Source: CAZSLZ01 sp964607865 (GTDB lineage: Bacteria > Vulcanimicrobiota > JAJTBE01 > CAZSLZ01). From it: DNA of 20,463 nt. The notes under the pieces were generated by a model. It saw only the letters and a list, made by a program, of their open reading frames with translations, was not told the origin of the DNA and ran no database searches. Within the stretch, counting starts at the first letter, position 1; each line of letters starts with the position of its first letter. This document shows, piece after piece, positions 16,439 through 20,463 of this stretch. The position numbers were made by a program, and so were the translations under genes. The DNA is taken from contig CAZSLZ010000046.1 in assembly GCA_964607865.1 (NCBI GenBank), forward strand, positions 1 through 20,463. Reading direction: 5' to 3'.

Positions 16439-18472
16439 TTGAAATCGTATAACAGGACATTTTTCAACATCGCAGTTATCACAGTTATTTTTATGATTTT
16501 CCTTCTTTCTAGTATCATTCCGGTTACAGCCCAGAATGTTGAAAACGGCCATTGGGAGTTAGTCAAGGTTGACAATTTCGGACAGAACAAGCCTAACATC
16601 CCTGCCCGTTTTAAAAGCAGAGAATTCTTCACCGGTGAGAGCAGAAGCGGATATGTATCAGGGCGCTATGTCGGTTATTCTGATTCAAGTAAACAGAAAC
16701 TGGAGAGAGAAGCTGCCGGGTTTGTAAAATGGACGCCGCCTCCAAAAATTGCCCGGCCCGGAGAAAAATGGGACGGCAAGTATTCAGCCAAAATACTCAA
16801 GAGTTTTAACCGGACCGCCGAAATAATGGGATACCCCAGCGTGGTGACCCTTGAGATAGACACCAGTTGGCAGGGAGTCAGCTCCACAGATCAAAAGCAT
16901 TCAGCCTATTATAATCAGAATGTTGGAATCTATCATTCAAATGATAATAAATCCAGCGGAACCACAAAAAAAGCTGAGATGGTGTTTCCTGCAAAAAAAC
17001 AGGCCGGAGGGAAGGATTACCTGGTGGTTGCAGTAGGGGCACGCCTGAGCATGGACGGCGGTGATACATATAATTATTTCTATAAATGGGTCCCCGAAAA
17101 ACCCAGGGAAGTTACCGGGCATTTCCGGGTAATTGCCAGAAACAGTGGCGGTGGTGCTGTGGAAGGCCTGGAGATTACTGTCAAAAACATGGAGACAGGA
17201 AAGAGCAAAACGATGCTCACCGAAAGGGACGGAATTTCCAAAGAATCTTTCGAAGGCAAATCGGGCAAGGTTTTGCTGATGGTCACTGAAATTTCCCTCA
17301 GTGCAAAAACCGGGTATGACATCCCCCTGGAAGGGTTATATCCATCATATATTGATGACAATAAAAAAATTTCTTTCCCAATGAAAAAACAGTTTGAAAT
17401 GAACGACTCCAATAATCATATGGCAACTTACAACCTGAATGTATCAATATATAAAACCGTTATATCAGCATCAAAATGGAACGACACACATTCCCGCTGG
17501 GATTCCTGCCGAGCCAGCCTTCTCTTCAAAAATAGAGCGGGAGGAAAAATATTCAAGATCAGCCAGAACAGTTTTAAAAAAGAAGGCGACAAATACAGCT
17601 TCACGTTTTATATTCCTGCCAGAGAAGTATTGAAAGAAAAAGTTTTGTCAATTTTTGCCTTTGAAAGCGAGGACAAGAAAACGGCAGCTGCAAAGTTTAC
17701 GGTGCCTTCGTTGAAGTCCGGAAGCGCTTTTGAAGTCATCAGCATTCAGCTTACCGACAATGCTGAAAAAATTGCCCGGACAAAATACAAGGTTTATAAG
17801 TATTTTCTGCCTCTGGTTGGCGAGAAGAATGCCCGGTTATTCAGCAATATCAAGATTGATATTGACAACTCCAGAGGCAAACCATGCTACCTTGACGGTG
17901 TTATATATATTCCCGGCAACATGGATTTGACCAGGGACGAATTCAGTGAAACACTAATGCATGAGTGGACCCATCACATAATGGAGATAGTAGCAAAAGA
18001 TCCTGACATTGAAGACAAACTTGGAGGCAAACACGATATCTGGCTGAAAGCCCCAAATAAGGAACTGGCCTGGGATGAAGGCAGGGCCCATTTTTTCTCG
18101 GTATTGCTGACAAGGGGGCTGGACATGCCTTATAATCCTAAATCTTTCAGTAAAAGCACCGCACAAAAAGTCGTTAAAAGTATTCCTGATTCGGGTGAAA
18201 ATGTAGAAGGTGTAGTAACTGCAGCCCTCATTGATTACTATCACAGAATGGGTTATACCAAAACAAAAAATGTCGTAAGCAATTTTCTTGAAATCAACGA
18301 ACTTTCAAAGAAATATCTGGGCCATCCTCCCCGTACATCGGCAGATTTCTTCAAAATAATAGCAAAGTCATCAAAAGAAAAATCCGCCAATGGCAGCATT
18401 AGTAGTGGGCAGGCACAAAAAATACTGAATGCTGTAAACGAAGTTAAACACAAATATAGCATAACCGACTGA
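16439..18472 (+). CDS. Secreted HExxH metallopeptidase-like protein
   Basis: I do not recognise the family. The proposed start is TTG at 16439 (677 residues), 9 nt after AGAAGG, giving an MKSYNRT signal peptide with a hydrophobic core at about 8-27 and a likely cut after VTAQ. An in-frame TTG at 16418 lacks a ribosome site. The C-terminal third carries the zinc motif HEWTHH (H508, E509, H512) and 35 residues later WDEGRAHFF, whose Glu (E547) could be the third ligand, as in gluzincins. Upstream are probable beta-rich domains, about 35-220 and 225-320, the latter resembling a carboxypeptidase-regulatory/Ig-like fold (VEGLEITVKNMETGK). It is likely an extracytoplasmic protease; substrate unknown. 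A small lipoprotein-like gene follows 20 bp later, probably in the same transcript. Confidence 0.8.
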   Translation: MKSYNRTFFNIAVITVIFMIFLLSSIIPVTAQNVENGHWELVKVDNFGQNKPNIPARFKSREFFTGESRSGYVSGRYVGYSDSSKQKLEREAAGFVKWTPPPKIARPGEKWDGKYSAKILKSFNRTAEIMGYPSVVTLEIDTSWQGVSSTDQKHSAYYNQNVGIYHSNDNKSSGTTKKAEMVFPAKKQAGGKDYLVVAVGARLSMDGGDTYNYFYKWVPEKPREVTGHFRVIARNSGGGAVEGLEITVKNMETGKSKTMLTERDGISKESFEGKSGKVLLMVTEISLSAKTGYDIPLEGLYPSYIDDNKKISFPMKKQFEMNDSNNHMATYNLNVSIYKTVISASKWNDTHSRWDSCRASLLFKNRAGGKIFKISQNSFKKEGDKYSFTFYIPAREVLKEKVLSIFAFESEDKKTAAAKFTVPSLKSGSAFEVISIQLTDNAEKIARTKYKVYKYFLPLVGEKNARLFSNIKIDIDNSRGKPCYLDGVIYIPGNMDLTRDEFSETLMHEWTHHIMEIVAKDPDIEDKLGGKHDIWLKAPNKELAWDEGRAHFFSVLLTRGLDMPYNPKSFSKSTAQKVVKSIPDSGENVEGVVTAALIDYYHRMGYTKTKNVVSNFLEINELSKKYLGHPPRTSADFFKIIAKSSKEKSANGSISSGQAQKILNAVNEVKHKYSITD

Positions 18473-18492
18473 CAGAAGAACCGGAGAAAATA

Positions 18493-19173
18493 ATGAATCA
18501 AACTATGAAAACCCCCCAAAAAAATAGATTCCCAGCTACAAACATATTGATAGCATTATCAGTCTTTATTCTTTGTCTGGGTATGGGCTGCAATTCTTCC
18601 CGCAAATCGCCCCCTATGACAACATCAACAGATACTGGCAAACCACTCCAGGAAAAGCCTTGCACAGATACAGAATTTATAACAGCACAAGGCAAAAAGG
18701 AATACTTTAACCTGGAAATCCCAGAGGCAGCTGAAGGCCTTTCAGAAGAAAAAAACTCATTATATTACGAAGCTGTAATGGACATGGAAGATAATGGAAG
18801 TGATTTCATTGTCTCCGGTTGGGAAAATGAGGATACAGCAGTTCCAGAAGATATTTCCGGATTGACGCCAGCCCCCACAGGCGCAGGTTTGAAAGATATG
18901 CATTCCAATGATAATAATATACCAAGCCATTCATCAGAAGTTGTTCATGAAAAACCTTCTGGCGGGGAAAACCCTGTTGAGGACGGGCACAATCTACAGG
19001 CCCAGCTGACGAAAGCCCTCAAAAAAAAAGAGGCTGCTTTCGAGCGTTACACCAGGCTTTCTACAACCGGCGGCCAGGGCGATGTTCAGGATGCCCTTCG
19101 AGAATATAAAAAGGCATATGCAGAGGCAAAAAGGCTCGAAGCAAAAATTGAAGAAAAACAAAATGGAAGATAG
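18493..19173 (+). CDS. Small lipoprotein-like protein with C-terminal coiled coil
   Basis: This 226-residue protein is of no recognised family. The N-terminus has basic residues, a hydrophobic stretch (about 17-32) and then C33-NSS, as in a lipoprotein signal peptide. The box LGMGC is imperfect because the usual Leu at -3 is Gly. An acidic, low-complexity middle follows (about 45-160), then a charged helix with heptad-like pattern (LTKALKKKEAAFERY and YAEAKRLEAKIEEK, about 166-224), probably a coiled coil. GGAG lies 6 bp before the ATG, and the gene starts 20 bp after the peptidase stop, so both are likely cotranscribed. It could be an envelope-anchored partner of the peptidase, but that is only inferred from neighbourhood. 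Confidence 0.7.
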   Translation: MNQTMKTPQKNRFPATNILIALSVFILCLGMGCNSSRKSPPMTTSTDTGKPLQEKPCTDTEFITAQGKKEYFNLEIPEAAEGLSEEKNSLYYEAVMDMEDNGSDFIVSGWENEDTAVPEDISGLTPAPTGAGLKDMHSNDNNIPSHSSEVVHEKPSGGENPVEDGHNLQAQLTKALKKKEAAFERYTRLSTTGGQGDVQDALREYKKAYAEAKRLEAKIEEKQNGR

Positions 19174-19219
19174 TTGCAAATTATTCTGTTTTCCAGGAGT
19201 CTGTCATATTCTCATAGCC

Positions 19220-19323
19220 TGCCATGGCGTCACTGCGAGGTTTTAGAGAAACCGTGTTTTGAATTTTACTCCCCACATAAACATAGCATACTTGCGAGCC
19301 TCGAAGAGGCATGGCAATCTCAA
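19220..19323. repeat. REP/MITE-like interspersed repeat, degenerate
   Basis: Ends TGCCATG (19220-19226) and CATGGCA (19310-19316) are inverted copies. Inside are CACTGCGAGG (19231-19240) and CTTGCGAGCC (19291-19300), and a hairpin GCCTC-GAA-GAGGC (19298-19310) followed by ATGGCAATCTCA. I recall similar 'TGCGAG…GAAG…GGCAATCTC' sequences dispersed between genes in many bacterial genomes. No other copy lies in this window, so the assignment rests on memory and the internal symmetry. Confidence 0.5.
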
Positions 19324-19413
19324 TTTAGAGCGGGTTAGTTCTTACCCACTTACCTTACGTCTGTGAGTAACATGTTCTTTTTCTGGTTGAAAAAACTATA
19401 ATGCGAATAATAC

Positions 19414-19453
19414 ATTCCCCAATTCTAAATGGGATTCCCCAATTCTTAATGGG
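19414..19453 (+). repeat. Tandem pair of 20-bp hairpin repeats
   Basis: ATTCCCCAATTCTAAATGGG (19414-19433) is followed directly by a copy with one change (A to T, 19434-19453). Each copy folds as CCCA…TGGG with an A/T-rich loop. Confidence 0.85.
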
Positions 19454-19465
19454 GAGAGATCGCCA

Positions 19466-19486
19466 CCCATCCTGGGGATTTTTTTT
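19466..19486 (+). terminator. Possible rightward terminator with T8
   Basis: CCCA (19466-19469) / TGGG (19473-19476) with a 3-nt loop is followed by GATTTTTTTT. The stem is only 4 bp, but GGGG at 19474-19477 can also pair with CCCC at 19437-19440. It could end transcription from the lipoprotein gene about 300 bp upstream. Confidence 0.45.
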
Positions 19487-19512
19487 AACTAAATTATAAT
19501 TATCCAATATAA

Positions 19513-19546
19513 ACGAGGAAGCTGTCCTTTTGGACAGCTTCCTCGT
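19513..19546 (-). terminator. Strong hairpin between convergent genes
   Basis: A perfect 15-bp stem ACGAGGAAGCTGTCC / GGACAGCTTCCTCGT with a TTTT loop lies 17 bp past the stop of the zinc-ribbon gene. The following bases on the minus strand are TTTATATT, a modest T-run. It probably serves the leftward gene. Confidence 0.8.
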
Positions 19547-19563
19547 AAATTTAAAAAATAATT

Positions 19564-20196
19564 CTATATCATTTTTTTCTCTTCAACTGGCTCTTCTTTT
19601 TCCTGCCCAGGTTCTTCATAATAATGGTCTTGAATTGTGTCCTGCACGCGATCCATTTTTTCCAGGGCTTCTTCTACCATATCAAAGCCTTCATTTGCCG
19701 GAGTAACATCACCACCGCCCTTGTATTCCAACATTCTGTTCAGGCCGCTGAGATACTGTTCAAAAAGGTACTCGGTTTCATTTAGAATCTTCTTTTGAAT
19801 CTGGGGCAAACTGGCAACTTTTGCTTTGAAAGTATCACTTTTTAAAAGCTGAATTGATTCTTCAATATCATTTTTTATCTTGTTAACTCTCTTCTGGTAT
19901 TCGGAAAGTTCGATAGCGCCAGTTTCCAATCCTTCAATTGCTTCATCCAGAATAGCAAGATTAGCAGCTTTCTCCATGGGCACTTTTTCCAGTTTTCCGG
20001 AAACAACTCTGCCCAACCCTTCATTATGAACAAAAGACAGTTGGGGTTCATCTTCCTTCTGCAGGGGCATTTTTCTGCCACAAGCCTGGCACTCAATAAC
20101 ATCAGCTGGGTTAACTTCTCCACATTCAGGGCATTCATTTCCCAGTGCATTCTTCAAACTATTTAAAATGTTTACTTCCGGCGAATTTTCATTCAT
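19564..20196 (-). CDS. Zinc-ribbon and coiled-coil protein of unknown function
   Basis: The chosen ATG at 20196 (210 residues) follows AGGA with 5 nt spacing. An upstream in-frame TTG at 20232 would add 12 residues but has no ribosome site. Near the N-terminus is a double-CxxC zinc ribbon (C22, C25, C36, C39: CPECGEVNPADVIECQACGRK spans 22-42). The rest is rich in charged and hydrophobic residues in helical pattern (about 70-190), ending in an acidic-lysine tail EEPVEEKKMI. Such ribbons bind nucleic acid or protein, but no enzyme motif is visible, and I do not recognise the family. It has no signal peptide, so it is probably cytoplasmic. A terminator separates it from the next leftward gene upstream; its own promoter is not evident. 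Confidence 0.8.
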   Translation of the reverse strand: MNENSPEVNILNSLKNALGNECPECGEVNPADVIECQACGRKMPLQKEDEPQLSFVHNEGLGRVVSGKLEKVPMEKAANLAILDEAIEGLETGAIELSEYQKRVNKIKNDIEESIQLLKSDTFKAKVASLPQIQKKILNETEYLFEQYLSGLNRMLEYKGGGDVTPANEGFDMVEEALEKMDRVQDTIQDHYYEEPGQEKEEPVEEKKMI

Positions 20197-20262
20197 TTCA
20201 ATCCTACCCTCCAATTTTTCTATCTGATTCAATGAGTTGATAAAAAAACCTCTTAATTAAAT

Positions 20263-20290
20263 AAACCCACCGATTATTACCGGTGGGTTT
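20263..20290 (-). terminator. Terminator after the truncated right-edge gene
   Basis: Stem AAACCCACCG (20263-20272) / CGGTGGGTTT (20281-20290), 10 bp with an 8-nt loop, followed on the minus strand by TTTATTTAATT. It lies 20 bp past the stop of the leftward gene at the right edge. Confidence 0.85.
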
Positions 20291-20310
20291 TCTGTTACTG
20301 AATTTTAATT

Positions 20311-20463
20311 TTATTGAGGCTGCTGGCCCCCCTTGGCTTTATTGATAAGGTCCATCGCCATCTTCAATGGAATCATTTTCTGTCCGCCAATTTCTTTTAC
20401 GCCTTCGAGAGCACCCTTTCCAATTGATTTGCCTATTCCGGCAGCACCTTTACCAATTGATTT
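20311..20463 (-). CDS. 3' end of a Gly/Lys-rich repeat protein, cut by window edge
   Basis: Only the last 50 codons are in the window; the gene continues beyond the right edge. The visible part starts with two copies of an 11-residue unit (KSIGKGAAGIG, then KSIGKGALEGV), visible in DNA as a 33-bp imperfect repeat. It ends with a helical stretch (MIPLKMAMDLINKAK) and a GGQQPQ tail, stop TAA at 20313-20311. The open frame to the edge, the repeat and a terminator just after it support a real gene. Family and function are not recognised. The Gly-rich amphipathic repeat could be a membrane-associating or structural segment, but this is a guess. Confidence 0.7.
   Translation of the reverse strand, partial: KSIGKGAAGIGKSIGKGALEGVKEIGGQKMIPLKMAMDLINKAKGGQQPQ

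Larger units (their letters stand above)
19174..19563. other. 390-bp intergenic region between convergent genes
   Basis: No coding signal was seen. It contains a REP-like repeat (19220-19323), a lone TATAAT at 19397-19402, two tandem 20-bp hairpin repeats (19414-19453), a short hairpin with T8 (19466-19486) and a 15-bp perfect hairpin (19513-19546). These are listed separately. Confidence 0.6.

Noticed and set aside
20197..20232. Earlier TTG start of the zinc-ribbon gene
   Set aside because: No ribosome site, while ATG at 20196 has AGGA at 5 nt.

Overview
This looks like a chromosomal segment of a bacterium, moderately AT-rich, with clear Shine-Dalgarno sites, sigma-70-like promoters, Sec signal peptides, a lipoprotein-like gene, a type IV prepilin remnant and a bacterial-type AspRS. 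The prepilin and lipoprotein hint at a diderm, but nothing I can see fixes the phylum. No tRNA, rRNA, transposase or integrase was recognised.

Positions 1-10274 are a complete type I-B CRISPR-Cas locus, all on the minus strand. A promoter region (10079-10260) leads into cas8b-cas7-cas5-cas3-cas6-cas1-cas2-cas4, with tiny gaps or overlaps between all genes. A probable leader (738-1174) follows, then a CRISPR array that runs off the left edge. Ten full 37-bp repeats and ten spacers are visible, plus the last 5 bp of another repeat. Inside cas8b, in frame, is a near-perfect ribosome-binding site followed by ATG. It predicts a separate 161-residue small subunit (Cas11b) made from the 3' end of the gene. 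Cas8b, Cas11b, Cas7, Cas5 and Cas6 would form the crRNA-guided Cascade complex, Cas3 would degrade target DNA, and Cas1-Cas2-Cas4 would acquire spacers. The gene order (cas6 between cas3 and cas1, cas4 last) differs from the commonest I-B layout.

Positions 10275-15976 hold three leftward genes: a secreted calcineurin-like phosphoesterase with its own promoter and hairpin terminator, then nadE (glutamine-dependent NAD+ synthetase) and aspS (aspartyl-tRNA synthetase). nadE and aspS form an operon behind a strong promoter that carries an inverted repeat.

Positions 16064-19173 run rightward. A promoter precedes a frameshifted type IV prepilin remnant, then a secreted HExxH metallopeptidase-like protein and a small lipoprotein-like protein. 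A 390-bp intergenic stretch follows, with a REP-like repeat, a tandem 20-bp hairpin repeat ending in a T-run, and a 15-bp perfect hairpin. The window ends with two leftward genes: a zinc-ribbon/coiled-coil protein and the 3' end of a glycine/lysine-rich protein with an 11-residue repeat.
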